Assembly: GCA_016778985.1 (NCBI GenBank)
Contig: JADHOM010000011.1
Coordinates: 1-60,272 of the forward strand
Length of the DNA stretch: 60,272 nucleotides
From: Alphaproteobacteria bacterium
GTDB taxonomy: Bacteria > Pseudomonadota > Alphaproteobacteria > Puniceispirillales > UBA1172
Direction of reading: 5' to 3'
How positions within the stretch are numbered: position 1 is the first letter of the stretch; the number at the start of each line of letters is the position of its first letter. Under the pieces are notes generated by a model. That model worked only from the letters and a program-made list of their open reading frames with translations. It was not told the origin of the DNA and did not search any database. Below, piece after piece: positions 46,267-56,376 of the stretch. Position numbers and translations under genes: made by a program.

Positions 46267-47232
46267 ATGCTGATCCAAAAAAAGCCAAGCTGGTTTATCC
46301 CTGAACATGAGGCAACACCTGAAAGCGTTTATGTTAACCGAAGGCAGATTTTAGCGGCAATGGGGTTCGGCCTAGCAGGAGGCCTAGGTATCCTTCCTTC
46401 CATGCTGCCGACAATGGCAGCGGCGGCAATATCCGGATTTCCGGCACAGCGCAATCCAGCCTACACTCTTGATCGCGATATCAGCCCTGAGGAAGAGGCC
46501 ACGACCTATACCAATTTTTATGAGTTTGGTTCATCAAAAAATATCTTTCGCAAGGCTAAGCGCCTTAGAACTGACCCTTGGAAAGTTAAGATTAGAGGTA
46601 TGGTTGAGGAAAAGATCACCATAGATGCTGACGAGCTTATTGCCAAATTGGGTGATCAAGAGGAACGGCTTTATCGCCATCGCTGTGTCGAAACATGGGC
46701 TATGGCGGTGCCGTGGACTGGCGTTCCTTTAGCCAGGCTAGTGCAATTAGCGAAGCCCTTGCCAGAGGCTAAATATCTGCGTTTTGAGACATTTCTTGAT
46801 CCTGATATTGCGCCTGGCCAACGCCAGAGCTGGTATCCGTGGCCATATGTTGAGGGGATCACAATAGAAGAAGCGCAAAATGAATTGCCGTTTTTGGCAA
46901 CAGGGATTTATGGCAAGCCAATGCCAAATCAAAATGGTGCGCCATTGCGTCTGGTTCTGCCTTGGAAATATGGCTTTAAATCGATTAAGTCCATCACACG
47001 GATTAGCTTTACGGACAAACGTCCTGTTAGTTTCTGGGAAGAACTGCAAGCCCGTGAATATGGTTTCTGGGCAAATGTTAATCCGGACTTTGACCACCCG
47101 CGATGGAGCCAGAAAACCGAACGTATGCTGGGAAGTAATGAACGTATTCCGACCCTGCTTTATAATGGATATGCTGAACAAGTGGCGCATTTATACGCTG
47201 ATATGCCACAAACCCGTGAACTCTTTTTCTAG
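46267..47232 (+). CDS. msrP: Protein-methionine-sulfoxide reductase catalytic subunit MsrP
   Basis: Periplasmic molybdoenzyme of 321 aa that repairs oxidised methionine in envelope proteins. It has a Tat signal (VNRRQILAAMGFGLAGG), the family region NFYEFGSSK, the molybdopterin Cys in RHRCVETWAM, and GAPLRLVLPWKYGFKSIKSI. Length is close to E. coli YedY (MsrP). ATG 46267 has GGAG seven bases upstream. The usual partner msrQ (haem membrane subunit) is not adjacent: the next gene is convergent. Confidence 0.94.
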   Translation: MLIQKKPSWFIPEHEATPESVYVNRRQILAAMGFGLAGGLGILPSMLPTMAAAAISGFPAQRNPAYTLDRDISPEEEATTYTNFYEFGSSKNIFRKAKRLRTDPWKVKIRGMVEEKITIDADELIAKLGDQEERLYRHRCVETWAMAVPWTGVPLARLVQLAKPLPEAKYLRFETFLDPDIAPGQRQSWYPWPYVEGITIEEAQNELPFLATGIYGKPMPNQNGAPLRLVLPWKYGFKSIKSITRISFTDKRPVSFWEELQAREYGFWANVNPDFDHPRWSQKTERMLGSNERIPTLLYNGYAEQVAHLYADMPQTRELFF

Positions 47233-47241
47233 GCATTAATG

Positions 47242-48222
47242 CTAGCTATCCAACCCCATCCGCTGTGCAAGAATAGTGGCGATGCGGGTGGTTTCATCTA
47301 GCCGTTTATCATTATGCAGAAAGAAATGATAAAATGAGATCTGATCAATGGATTCGGTATAACCGCCTTCTTGCAGGGTTTTATGGAACACCTTAACACG
47401 GCCAGATTCAGGCTTTAATTCTGCGACATAGACAGGTTTTCCCATTGATGCCGCCTCTGACGTCATGTTGACGCTATCTGCTGTCACCACAATGGCATCC
47501 GCTGCCGTCAATATCCACGGATAAGGATTGGTTGTTGTCCCATCCCACCACCAATGATTAGTCTCTGCCAAAGCAGAGGCCATAGCGCTGCGGGCGGTAA
47601 CAAGACTGCGCCGTGATGGTATCAAAATGAGAGAGGCTTCGGTCATGGCAGCAAGATCAGCTAGGGTCTGGCCAAAGCGAGCATAATCTTGATCATGAAC
47701 TTGATAACGTCGATTTGAGCCGCCAATGAGAGCAACGATTTTGCGGCCTTCCATATTTGTTACTGCATCGGGCAGGTCTTGTTTGTTACTCATTAAGGTG
47801 GTCATACGGTTAAGTGAGCCTAAAGTGACCAAAACATTGTCGCCGCGCAAGCGATCATGCGATGGAACAACCAGCCAATCAAACCAGTCGGCAGGCATCC
47901 GAGGGTCTTGAATATGAATAGTTTTGATATGGCCCTTACCATAGCGGCGCATGAGCATGGATAGCGGCGCATGACGGCGGCCAGTGGTAATGACAATATC
48001 AGGCATGCCGTGGCTTTTGATAGCATCTTTCAAGGGGCTTGGCATAGGGCATGCCCCCATTTTGGCGAGGCGCGGAAAGGCCCGCATGAGTGACCCGGGC
48101 TTGACATGAATTAAACGCACATCCTTTGATAGGCTTTCGGCAAGGCCAAGCGATTGTACCTCCATGCCCTTAGTGCCATCACTGATAACCCAGACTGAAG
48201 GTAATGTTGTTTTATTAGTCAT
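47242..48222 (-). CDS. Mitochondrial fission ELM1 family protein (putative glycosyltransferase-like)
   Basis: Protein of 326 aa of the ELM1/GtrOC family, common in alphaproteobacteria. It has the start WVISDGTKGMEVQSLGLAES, DIVITTGRRHAPLS, HIQDPRMPADWFDWLVVPSHD, GGSNRRY and the C-terminal VTADSVNMTSEAASMGKPVYV. The two-domain, GT-B-like pattern suggests a nucleotide-sugar binding fold; the plant homologue acts in mitochondrial fission. The bacterial function is unknown. Convergent with msrP. Confidence 0.87.
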   Translation of the reverse strand: MTNKTTLPSVWVISDGTKGMEVQSLGLAESLSKDVRLIHVKPGSLMRAFPRLAKMGACPMPSPLKDAIKSHGMPDIVITTGRRHAPLSMLMRRYGKGHIKTIHIQDPRMPADWFDWLVVPSHDRLRGDNVLVTLGSLNRMTTLMSNKQDLPDAVTNMEGRKIVALIGGSNRRYQVHDQDYARFGQTLADLAAMTEASLILIPSRRSLVTARSAMASALAETNHWWWDGTTTNPYPWILTAADAIVVTADSVNMTSEAASMGKPVYVAELKPESGRVKVFHKTLQEGGYTESIDQISFYHFFLHNDKRLDETTRIATILAQRMGLDS

Positions 48223-48388
48223 TATCGAAACCCTGCTTCATATTTAGGTTATCTGTTAGCGATGTATTTATGGTTTAAAATTATAATATAGAAAATTAAA
48301 CCCAATTTTGTGTAATAATATTGCTCTTTTTCCCAGATTAGAATAGTAGTTATATATTAAAGCCTCAGTCAGGCTAAAGGAAGAATAT

Positions 48389-48862
48389 ATGTCCAACCGT
48401 GCAAAATTAGATGACGTTGACCGCCGTATTCTGCGGGATCTTCAAAACGATGGGCGAATGACAAATGTAGAACTAGCCAAGCGTATTGGGATTTCTGCAC
48501 CGCCATGTTTGCGCCGTGTTCGCTCATTAGAAGAAAGTAACGTGATCAGAGGATATCACGCTGATATCAATCCAGATGCGATAGGGTATTCGGTAACGGT
48601 TTTTGCCTTTGTTGGCTTGTCTAGTCAGGCTGAACATGATTTGAAAGAGTTTGAAAAAACTGTCGCTGAATGGCCAGAGGTTCTTGAATGTCACATGCTG
48701 GTCGGCGAAACTGATTTCTTGCTCAAAATTATGGCGCATGACTGGGATGATTTTCAGATTTTCCTAACATCAAAATTAACGCCAGCGCCCAATGTTAGTC
48801 ACGTTAAGACGGCGTTAGTTATCCGTTCAGGTAAAACAGGGTTTGGCGTTCCTATCGAATAA
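48389..48862 (+). CDS. Lrp/AsnC family transcriptional regulator
   Basis: Regulator of 157 aa with the AsnC helix-turn-helix (DDVDRRILRDLQNDGRMTNVELAKRIGISAPPCLRRVRSLEE) and a C-terminal RAM ligand domain (HMLVGETDFLLKIM). Likely senses an amino acid. AAAGGAAG upstream of the ATG is clear. It stands alone, convergent with greA. Confidence 0.93.
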   Translation: MSNRAKLDDVDRRILRDLQNDGRMTNVELAKRIGISAPPCLRRVRSLEESNVIRGYHADINPDAIGYSVTVFAFVGLSSQAEHDLKEFEKTVAEWPEVLECHMLVGETDFLLKIMAHDWDDFQIFLTSKLTPAPNVSHVKTALVIRSGKTGFGVPIE

Positions 48863-48894
48863 CCTACCCTATTGCATTAAAGCACACTGCCACT

Positions 48895-49374
48895 TCATAC
48901 TGATAACAGCTTGACGTCAACCACTTCAAACATTTTGGTGCCGCGTGGTGTCCGCACCTCAACGCTGTCGCCAACGCGTTTTCCAATGAGGGCTTTAGCG
49001 ATGGGCGATGATGTTGATATCAGCCCTTTCGATAAATCGGCTTCATAAGGTCCAACGATTGAATAGACGGATTCTTCGTCTGTATCCTCATCTGCTACTG
49101 TTACAATAGTGCCAAAGGTAATGGTTTCGCCTGTCAGCTGGCTCATATTAATGACTTCAGCTCGGCTAACCACATCTTCGAGTTCAGCAACGCGCCCTTC
49201 AATAAAAGACTGGCGTTCACGAGCAGCATGATATTCCGCATTTTCTGATAAATCGCCATGCTCACGAGCAGCGGCAATAGCCTTAATAACAGCGGGCCGT
49301 TCTTCGGTTTTCAATTTCATCAACTCAGTCTTGATTGTTTCAAGTCCAGGTGCGGTAAATGGAACTTTTTCCAT
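48895..49374 (-). CDS. greA: Transcription elongation factor GreA
   Basis: Protein of 159 aa that rescues backtracked RNA polymerase by stimulating transcript cleavage. It has the coiled coil with the acidic tip AAAREHGDLSENAEYHAARERQ and the C-terminal globular domain (ISTSSPIAKALIGKRVGDSVEV). ATG 49374 (MEKVPFT) has AAGGA seven bases upstream; an in-frame start at 49407 is less likely. It is downstream of carB in the standard carA-carB-greA order, with a small hairpin (TACTGTT/AACAGTA, 49415-49443) between. Confidence 0.96.
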   Translation of the reverse strand: MEKVPFTAPGLETIKTELMKLKTEERPAVIKAIAAAREHGDLSENAEYHAARERQSFIEGRVAELEDVVSRAEVINMSQLTGETITFGTIVTVADEDTDEESVYSIVGPYEADLSKGLISTSSPIAKALIGKRVGDSVEVRTPRGTKMFEVVDVKLLSV

Positions 49375-49448
49375 GGCTATATCCTTGTCTTTTCCTAAAC
49401 CTAGCAAGCGCTGATACTGTTTTGCCAGTAAAAAATAACAGTAAGAAA

Positions 49449-52400
49449 TTAATTATTGTTTAGATAGGATTGAATAGACCTAACCGCAAGAGTGTCTTTC
49501 TTAATTGTCTGGATAGCGGTAACCGCTGCTCTTGCCTCTGGAATGGTCGTATAATATGGAATATTATTCATCAAAGCCGTCTGCCGAAGGGAGAAGCTAT
49601 CCTTAATGGAAGCCTCGCCCTGTGCCGTATTGAAGACCAGATCAATTTTACCATCAAGCATATAGTCAACCGCATGTGGGCGACCTTGCATGACTTTATT
49701 GACAGGTTCTGCAGGTACACCAGCCTTGGTCAGGGCTTTTGCGGTGCCAGATGTTGCAATGATCGCAAAGCCTAATTCATGGAGATCACGGCAAATATCA
49801 ATAATTGGCGGTTTATCATCATCCTTGACCGAAATAAACACCGCCCCTTGATCAGGAAGGAAAACACTGGCACCAAGCTGGCTTTTGGTAAAGGCATGGG
49901 CAAAATCAGGGCCGATTCCCATCACCTCACCTGTAGATTTCATTTCAGGCCCTAAAAACACATCAACTCCCGGGAAGCGTTGGAACGGAAACACCGCTTC
50001 TTTAACGGCAACATGTTGCATTACTTTGTTCTCAAGGGCAAAATTAGCAAGCTTTTCCCCTGCCATAATACGCGCAGCGAGTTTCGCCATAGCAACACCA
50101 GTGGCTTTTGCGACAAAAGGTACGGTTCGACTGGCTCTAGGATTGACCTCAAGCAGATAGACCACATCGTCCTTGATCGCAAATTGCACATTCATTAAGC
50201 CAACAACGCCTAAAGCCATGGCTAAATCAACCGTCTGGCGTTTAATTTCGACCAGCCATTCATCTGAAAGAGTTTGGGGAGGTAATGAACAGGCACTATC
50301 GCCAGAATGGATACCAGCCTCCTCAATATGTTCCATGATGCCGCCAATATACACATCTTTGCCATCACAAAGCGCATCAACATCAATCTCAGTCGCTTGA
50401 TTGAGAAAGCCATCAATCAGCACCGGATTTTTGCCAGAAACAATCACCGCTTTCGACATATAATGTTTTAACTGATCTAGGTTATGGACGACTTCCATAG
50501 CACGCCCGCCAAGCACATAGGAGGGGCGGATAACCACAGGAAAACCGATCCGTTCGACCACCGCGCAAGCATCATCAAGTGACGTTGCTATGCCATTGGC
50601 GGGCTGATGCATTTTCAAATCTTCGATAAGATGCTGAAAGCGTTCTCTGTCTTCTGCCAAATCAATGGCGTTTGGACTTGTTCCAAGAATAGGAATGTTT
50701 TCGGCTTCTAAGGCGGCGGCAATTTTAAGCGGCGTTTGGCCGCCAAGTTGCACAACAACGCCTTTCAAGGTGCCGTTTTGCTGTTCATTTTTGAGAATGG
50801 CCAAGACATCTTCGGCGGTCAAGGGTTCAAAATAAAGCCGATCAGAGGTATCGTAATCTGTTGAAACTGTTTCCGGATTGCAGTTGATCATGATGGTCTC
50901 ATAACCCTGATCACGCAGGGCATAGGCAGCATGAACACAGCAATAATCAAACTCAATCCCTTGCCCGATGCGGTTAGGCCCGCCACCTAGGATGACGATT
51001 TTCTCACGCTCCGATGGCCTCGCTTCACATTGCCGACCAGCAGTCGCTTCATAGGTAGAATACATATAAGCCGTATCGGATGAGAACTCCGCCGCGCAAG
51101 TGTCAATACGCTTGAACACAGGGCGAACACCCATAGCCTCGCGCTTGTTGCGGATATCTATCTCATCATGATTAGTCAGCGTCGCTAGCCTGCTATCGCT
51201 AAAGCCCATGGCTTTCAAGGCGAGCATATCATTGGCATTTTGGGGGATACCATTTGCCTGAACCGCTTTCTCAGCATGGATAATAGCCTCAATTTCGCGC
51301 AGAAACCACATATCCCAACTTGTCGCCTCAGCAATCACATCTATGCTAATATCATGACGGAATGCGGTGGCAATTCGCATCAGACGTTCAGGAATACGCT
51401 CACCTAGCCAGCCCTTGATTATATCATCCGATAAATCACCGCTGGCAGAGGCAGGCATATCATCGCTGCCTAGACCATCAAGACCAATTTCAAGAGAGCG
51501 CAACGCTTTTTGGAATGATTCGCGAAAGCTCCGGCCAATTGCCATAGTCTCGCCAACAGATTTCATGGATGTGCTGAGGTGATGATCAGCACCTGGAAAC
51601 TTCTCAAAGGTAAAGCGTGGGATTTTTGTGACGATATAATCAATCGTCGGCTCAAAACTGGCTGGTGTGACGCCGGTAATATCATTATCTAGCTCATCCA
51701 ATGTGTAACCGACCGCCAGTTTTGCAGCAATCCGAGCGATTGGGAAGCCAGTAGCTTTCGAGGCTAGTGCAGATGATCGGCTGACCCGTGGGTTCATTTC
51801 AATGACCAGCTGACGACCAGTATTTGGGCAGACAGCAAATTGAACATTAGAGCCGCCGGTATCGACGCCAATTTCCCGTAGCACAGCCAGCGATGCGTCA
51901 CGCATATCTTGATATTCTTTATCTGTCAGGGTGAGTGCCGGCGCCACCGTAATACTATCGCCTGTATGGACGCCCATAGGGTCGATATTTTCAATCGAAC
52001 AGATAATGATAGCGTTATCGGCTTTGTCGCGGACAACCTCCATCTCAAACTCTTTCCAACCAAGCACAGATTCTTCAATGAGAACTTCGCTGACTGGCGA
52101 TTTTTTTAATCCATTTTTGACAATATTTTCAAACTCAATTCGGTTATAGGCTATGCCGCCACCCTCACCACCAAGCGTGAAAGACGGCCGGATAATCGCT
52201 GGCAAACCGATATCATCAAGACACTCTAGGGCTTGATCAAAGTTATTTACGACTTGCGAACGCGGGCTTTCAAGACCGATTTTATCCATCGCTTTTCGGA
52301 AAAGCTCTCTGTCCTCGGCTTTTTCAATAGCATTGATTGTCGCCCCAATTAGCTCAACGCCTTGTTTAGCAAGAAAGCCATTGCGCGCCAGATTGAGTGC

Positions 52401-52694
52401 AGTGTTGAGTGCGGTTTGCCCGCCCATAGTTGGCAGTAAGGCATCGGGCTTTTCAATCTCAATGATCTTGCTCACCATTTCAGGGGTAATAGGCTCAATA
52501 TAAGTAGCATCAGCCATTTCCGGATCAGTCATGATAGTGGCTGGATTTGAATTGACTAGTATCACGCGATAGCCTTCTTCGCGGAGAGCTTTACAGGCCT
52601 GCGCCCCGGAATAATCAAACTCACAAGCTTGCCCAATAATGATAGGGCCAGCACCAATAATCATAATAGATTGAATATCGCTACGTCTTGGCAT
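49449..52694 (-). CDS. carB: Carbamoyl-phosphate synthase large subunit
   Basis: Protein of 1081 aa making carbamoyl phosphate for arginine and pyrimidines from bicarbonate, ATP and ammonia handed over by CarA. It shows two homologous ATP-grasp halves: the first with [18 protein letters not shown], the second with [18 protein letters not shown], each with a GGxG loop (LGGEGGGIA and LGGRAMEV). A C-terminal allosteric MGS domain follows ([16 protein letters not shown]). Its start overlaps the carA stop by 14 bases. Confidence 0.97.
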   Translation of the reverse strand: MPRRSDIQSIMIIGAGPIIIGQACEFDYSGAQACKALREEGYRVILVNSNPATIMTDPEMADATYIEPITPEMVSKIIEIEKPDALLPTMGGQTALNTALNLARNGFLAKQGVELIGATINAIEKAEDRELFRKAMDKIGLESPRSQVVNNFDQALECLDDIGLPAIIRPSFTLGGEGGGIAYNRIEFENIVKNGLKKSPVSEVLIEESVLGWKEFEMEVVRDKADNAIIICSIENIDPMGVHTGDSITVAPALTLTDKEYQDMRDASLAVLREIGVDTGGSNVQFAVCPNTGRQLVIEMNPRVSRSSALASKATGFPIARIAAKLAVGYTLDELDNDITGVTPASFEPTIDYIVTKIPRFTFEKFPGADHHLSTSMKSVGETMAIGRSFRESFQKALRSLEIGLDGLGSDDMPASASGDLSDDIIKGWLGERIPERLMRIATAFRHDISIDVIAEATSWDMWFLREIEAIIHAEKAVQANGIPQNANDMLALKAMGFSDSRLATLTNHDEIDIRNKREAMGVRPVFKRIDTCAAEFSSDTAYMYSTYEATAGRQCEARPSEREKIVILGGGPNRIGQGIEFDYCCVHAAYALRDQGYETIMINCNPETVSTDYDTSDRLYFEPLTAEDVLAILKNEQQNGTLKGVVVQLGGQTPLKIAAALEAENIPILGTSPNAIDLAEDRERFQHLIEDLKMHQPANGIATSLDDACAVVERIGFPVVIRPSYVLGGRAMEVVHNLDQLKHYMSKAVIVSGKNPVLIDGFLNQATEIDVDALCDGKDVYIGGIMEHIEEAGIHSGDSACSLPPQTLSDEWLVEIKRQTVDLAMALGVVGLMNVQFAIKDDVVYLLEVNPRASRTVPFVAKATGVAMAKLAARIMAGEKLANFALENKVMQHVAVKEAVFPFQRFPGVDVFLGPEMKSTGEVMGIGPDFAHAFTKSQLGASVFLPDQGAVFISVKDDDKPPIIDICRDLHELGFAIIATSGTAKALTKAGVPAEPVNKVMQGRPHAVDYMLDGKIDLVFNTAQGEASIKDSFSLRQTALMNNIPYYTTIPEARAAVTAIQTIKKDTLAVRSIQSYLNNN

Positions 52695-53886
52695 GTTGTG
52701 ACCTGTCAGATTGGACTTTGCTGATCATCTCTACAAATCGCTTGAACAAATGATGCGCGTCATGTGGCCCTGGCGATGCCTCGGGGTGGTATTGGACACA
52801 AAAAACAGGCAGCGATTTATGCTTTAATCCTTCGATACTTTGATCAAAGAGCGAGATATGGGTGACTTCTAATGTGTCGGGCAGACTGTCTGGATCAACG
52901 GCAAAGCCATGGTTTTGGCTGGTAATCTCAATCTTACCAGTAGCATTTTCTTTGACCGGATGATTGGCGCCGCGATGCCCCCGATGCATCTTGAAGGTTT
53001 TGGCGCCAAAGGCTTCGGCAATCAGTTGATGGCCGATACAAATCCCAAAGATCGGAACGCCTTGCTCAGCTATGCTGCGAATATGTGAGGCGGTATAACG
53101 CGCTGTTTCAGCAGGGTCACCGGGCCCATTTGAAAGGAACACCCCGTCAGGACGCATGGCCATCACCGTATCAGCATCAGTATCAGCAGGAACAACGGTA
53201 ACTTTGCCAGCAACGTCACCTAAGCAGCGCAAGATATTCAGCTTGCAGCCATAATCAAAAGAAACGATATGAAGCCCGTCTGGGTTAACTTTTTGATAAC
53301 TATCATTTTCTTTGATCCAGCCTGCTTCGTCCCAGTTATGGGTGTTCTCAGATGTCACTTTTCCAGCTAGTTCCATGCCAGCAAGACCATGCCAGTCCTG
53401 AGCCATAGCTTTGAGGGCAGGGATATCAAACTCACCATTATAATTGACGGCAAGCACACCTTTGGGCGCGCCATTATCACGGATACGGTGAGTTAACGCT
53501 CTGGTATCTATGCCGGCAATGCCGGGCATGGATATCGACTTCAGCCATCTATCAAGAGAAGCATTAGCCCGATAATTTGAGGCATCAGTAGGCAGATGCG
53601 CTAAAACAACTCCAAGGGCAGCCGGCGTGATGGATTCCATATCAATGGCGTTGGTGCCTGTGTTGCCAATATGGGGAAAGGTAAAGGTAATAATCTGGCC
53701 AGCATAAGATAAATCGGTAATAATTTCCTGATAGCCGGTCATTGACGTGTTGAAACAGACTTCACCAACGCGAATAGTTTCCGCACCAAATCCTTGTCCT
53801 GCAAAGATGCTGTTGTCGTCTAGAATCAGTAATGCTGTTGGTTTTTCTGGGGAGGGTTGAAATATGTCAAATGATTTCGGTTTCAT
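52681..53886 (-). CDS. carA: Carbamoyl-phosphate synthase small subunit
   Basis: Glutaminase subunit of 401 aa. It has the N-terminal CPSase domain ([21 protein letters not shown]) and a class I GATase with the nucleophile Cys in [15 protein letters not shown] and the His-Glu pair in [14 protein letters not shown] 53886 has AGGG close upstream; a GTG at 53913 sits too near its possible site to be used well. It diverges from yqeY and couples to carB. Confidence 0.96.
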   Translation of the reverse strand: MKPKSFDIFQPSPEKPTALLILDDNSIFAGQGFGAETIRVGEVCFNTSMTGYQEIITDLSYAGQIITFTFPHIGNTGTNAIDMESITPAALGVVLAHLPTDASNYRANASLDRWLKSISMPGIAGIDTRALTHRIRDNGAPKGVLAVNYNGEFDIPALKAMAQDWHGLAGMELAGKVTSENTHNWDEAGWIKENDSYQKVNPDGLHIVSFDYGCKLNILRCLGDVAGKVTVVPADTDADTVMAMRPDGVFLSNGPGDPAETARYTASHIRSIAEQGVPIFGICIGHQLIAEAFGAKTFKMHRGHRGANHPVKENATGKIEITSQNHGFAVDPDSLPDTLEVTHISLFDQSIEGLKHKSLPVFCVQYHPEASPGPHDAHHLFKRFVEMISKVQSDRSQHAKT

Positions 53887-53943
53887 TCGCCCTATCAATC
53901 CTGTCTTTATCACCTTCGAATTAGGTAAGACACTTGGTCAGGG

Positions 53944-53972
53944 GTAATATCTGTATGGGTGGCGTTCGTCAA
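53944..53972 (-). promoter_or_regulatory. Candidate sigma-70 promoter of carAB-greA
   Basis: On the minus strand TTGACG (53972-53967) and TATTAC (53949-53944) with a 17-base spacer, about 60 bases before the carA start. Confidence 0.45.
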
Positions 53973-54021
53973 GCAAATAAGACAAATTTATTTTCTATTT
54001 TCAGTAATCATGAATGATGAC

Positions 54022-54051
54022 TTGATAGAACAGACGCAGATGGTCTAGATA
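54022..54051 (+). promoter_or_regulatory. Candidate sigma-70 promoter of yqeY-dnaG-rpoD
   Basis: TTGATA (54022-54027) and TAGATA (54046-54051) with an 18-base spacer, about 37 bases before the yqeY ATG. Confidence 0.45.
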
Positions 54052-54087
54052 TACATTAAGGCTATTAGCTTTAGTGGGGATATAATT

Positions 54088-54549
54088 ATGTTGAGAGAAG
54101 CCATTCAAACAGCTTTGAATGAGGCTCTGAAGTCTGGTCAGACTAAACGGCTGAGTACGTTGCGATTAATATCGGCAGCATTGAAAGACAAAGATATTGC
54201 GGCGCGAACAAAAGGTAGCGGTGATGCCATTACTGATGATCAGATTCTATCCATGCTTCAGACAATGATTAAGCAACGCCAAGAATCGACGCGTATGTAT
54301 CGTGAGGCAGGTCGCGATCAACTCGCAGAAGATGAAGATAATGAGATACAAATTATCAGAGAGTTCATGCCAAAGCAGATGGATCATGATGCTGTAATCA
54401 GCGCCATTAATACTATTATTTCAGAAGTCGGTGCCGCATCAGTCAAAGATATGGGTAAGGTTATGGGGCTTTTGAAACAGCGTTATACTGGCCAGATGGA
54501 CTTTGCCTCAGCCAGCTCGACGGTCAAGGACATGCTGCTTAATCAATAG
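54088..54549 (+). CDS. GatB/YqeY domain-containing protein
   Basis: Helical protein of 153 aa of the YqeY family: LNEALKSGQTKRLSTLRLISAALKDKDIAAR, MIKQRQESTRMYREAGRDQLAEDEDNEIQIIREFMPKQM. It is similar to the tail domain of the GatB amidotransferase subunit that binds tRNA; a possible role in misacylated tRNA handling is inferred from that. It sits in front of dnaG-rpoD, the normal alphaproteobacterial order. Confidence 0.92.
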   Translation: MLREAIQTALNEALKSGQTKRLSTLRLISAALKDKDIAARTKGSGDAITDDQILSMLQTMIKQRQESTRMYREAGRDQLAEDEDNEIQIIREFMPKQMDHDAVISAINTIISEVGAASVKDMGKVMGLLKQRYTGQMDFASASSTVKDMLLNQ

Positions 54550-54656
54550 ATCGAAAGCATGTTATCTGTTTCCTCAAGATGATTATAGGGGTCTGATCTT
54601 AAGAGGTCGATGACTGACCAGGGGGTTACGCATTTATCCGGCAGGAGGTTGAAGCC

Positions 54657-56348
54657 ATGGCTTTGCCACAGCAATTTATGGATGAGTTACGGCGGCGTGT
54701 GTCCCTGTCATCAATCATTGGCAAAAAGGTCAAATTGATTAATCGGGGTAATCGCATGGTCGGGCTATGCCCTTTCCATCAGGAAAAAACCCCCTCATTT
54801 CATGTTCGTGATGATGAAGGCTATTATCATTGCTTTGGCTGCGGTGCTAGTGGTGATGCGATTACCTTTCTGCGTGAGCAAGACAGTCTTAGCTTCATGG
54901 ATGCTATTCACCATCTCGCCGGGCTTGCGAATATTGCTGTTCCTGAACAAAAAGACATTAGCCCAGAAGAAAAAGCCCAGCGCAATAACATGGCAATGAT
55001 TAACGAAGAAGCGGCTAATTTTTATCAAAATCAGCTGGAAACCGAGGCAGGCAAACAGGCAAAACGATATTTGAATGACCGGCAGGTCAGCCTGAATAGC
55101 ATTGCCCGATATCGTATTGGCTATGCTCCAGCGAGTGGGCTCTATTCATTCTTGCAAGCCAAGGGATTTAAGCTGGATGATATGCTGGCGGCTGGATTAG
55201 TGCGAAAATCAACGCGGGATGATGATCTTTATGATAATTTCCGGCATCGCCTGATGTTTCCCATTGCCAACCCCAGAGGCGATGTCATTGCCTTTGGTGG
55301 TCGTGCTCTGGATGTGGATCAAGAGCCTAAATATCTAAACTCTGCTGACAGCCCCATGTTCCATAAAAAACAGGTTCTCTATGGCTTAAAACAAGCTCGT
55401 GAGCAGAGCAAAGACAAGCTTCCGATTATTGTTGCCGAAGGCTATATGGATGTTATTGCGATTGACCAATTTAAGGTGGCTGGTGCTGTCGCGCCATTGG
55501 GAACGGCGCTGACTGAAGACCAGATGATGCTGCTCTGGAAGAGCATTGACACGCCTTATCTGTGTTTTGACGGGGATAGCGCTGGCCAGCGCGCGGCAAC
55601 AAAAACATTAACCCGGCTTTTGCCGATCTTGGAACCGGGAAAAACGGTTCGTGTCATGCGATTAGAAAAGGGTTTAGACCCTGATGATTTGCTCAAATCA
55701 GGCGGCGCTGATGCGTTACGAGGAGTAATGGATGCCTCAGAAAGTCTGGTGGAGGCTTTATGGAGCTCAACGTCAGCAGATTATGATCTTAATCAAGCCG
55801 AGCAACGCGCCAAGTTCTGGCAAGTCATGCGTGAGTATATCCGCCAAGTCAGTAATCCTGCCATGCGCGACTCGCTGAGTGATGATATCAATGCGCGTAT
55901 TCAAGCCATGCGGCAACGGCCAGCTCAAACCACCTATGGAAAAACGCCTGTTCGGACACCATATATAGGACGTCAACATGCAAGTCCTGTTCAAAATATC
56001 CGTCCACGAGTGATTATGGCTATTCTTCTAAAGCATCCAGAATTAATAAATGATTGGCATGAAGAGCTGGTAAAATTAAATATTAAGGATGGATTAGTAA
56101 AAAAAATGCTAAACATCATTTTAGACAGTGTTACAATAAATGATTATCTTGACGAAACAACATTTCGGCATCATTTAGAGTCATCAGGAGTGGGTGAAAA
56201 AGACCAGATCAGTCTCTGGGACAGTATCAAGTCACGGATCAGATTTGATCCGGCATCGCTATCTAAAGAGGACGCAGAAATAAAGCTGAAAGAGTTTATA
56301 ACGCTTGAAAACCGTGGGACTAGAACCCGCTCCACAAATCAATTTTAA
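54657..56348 (+). CDS. dnaG: DNA primase
   Basis: Protein of 563 aa that makes RNA primers. It has an N-terminal CHC2 zinc finger (C38-x2-H41, C59-x2-C62 in CPFHQEKTPSF...CFGC), the RNA polymerase core (GYAPASGLYSFL, RLMFPIANPRGDVIAFGGRAL), and a TOPRIM domain (VVAEGYMDVIA, DGDSAGQRAA). The C-terminal ~130 residues would bind DnaB helicase and are AT-richer and less conserved. GGCAGGAGG eight bases upstream is the ribosome site. It is followed by rpoD after 28 bases. Confidence 0.97.
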   Translation: MALPQQFMDELRRRVSLSSIIGKKVKLINRGNRMVGLCPFHQEKTPSFHVRDDEGYYHCFGCGASGDAITFLREQDSLSFMDAIHHLAGLANIAVPEQKDISPEEKAQRNNMAMINEEAANFYQNQLETEAGKQAKRYLNDRQVSLNSIARYRIGYAPASGLYSFLQAKGFKLDDMLAAGLVRKSTRDDDLYDNFRHRLMFPIANPRGDVIAFGGRALDVDQEPKYLNSADSPMFHKKQVLYGLKQAREQSKDKLPIIVAEGYMDVIAIDQFKVAGAVAPLGTALTEDQMMLLWKSIDTPYLCFDGDSAGQRAATKTLTRLLPILEPGKTVRVMRLEKGLDPDDLLKSGGADALRGVMDASESLVEALWSSTSADYDLNQAEQRAKFWQVMREYIRQVSNPAMRDSLSDDINARIQAMRQRPAQTTYGKTPVRTPYIGRQHASPVQNIRPRVIMAILLKHPELINDWHEELVKLNIKDGLVKKMLNIILDSVTINDYLDETTFRHHLESSGVGEKDQISLWDSIKSRIRFDPASLSKEDAEIKLKEFITLENRGTRTRSTNQF

Positions 56349-56376
56349 CCTTACCTATTAGCTGATGGGATGATCC

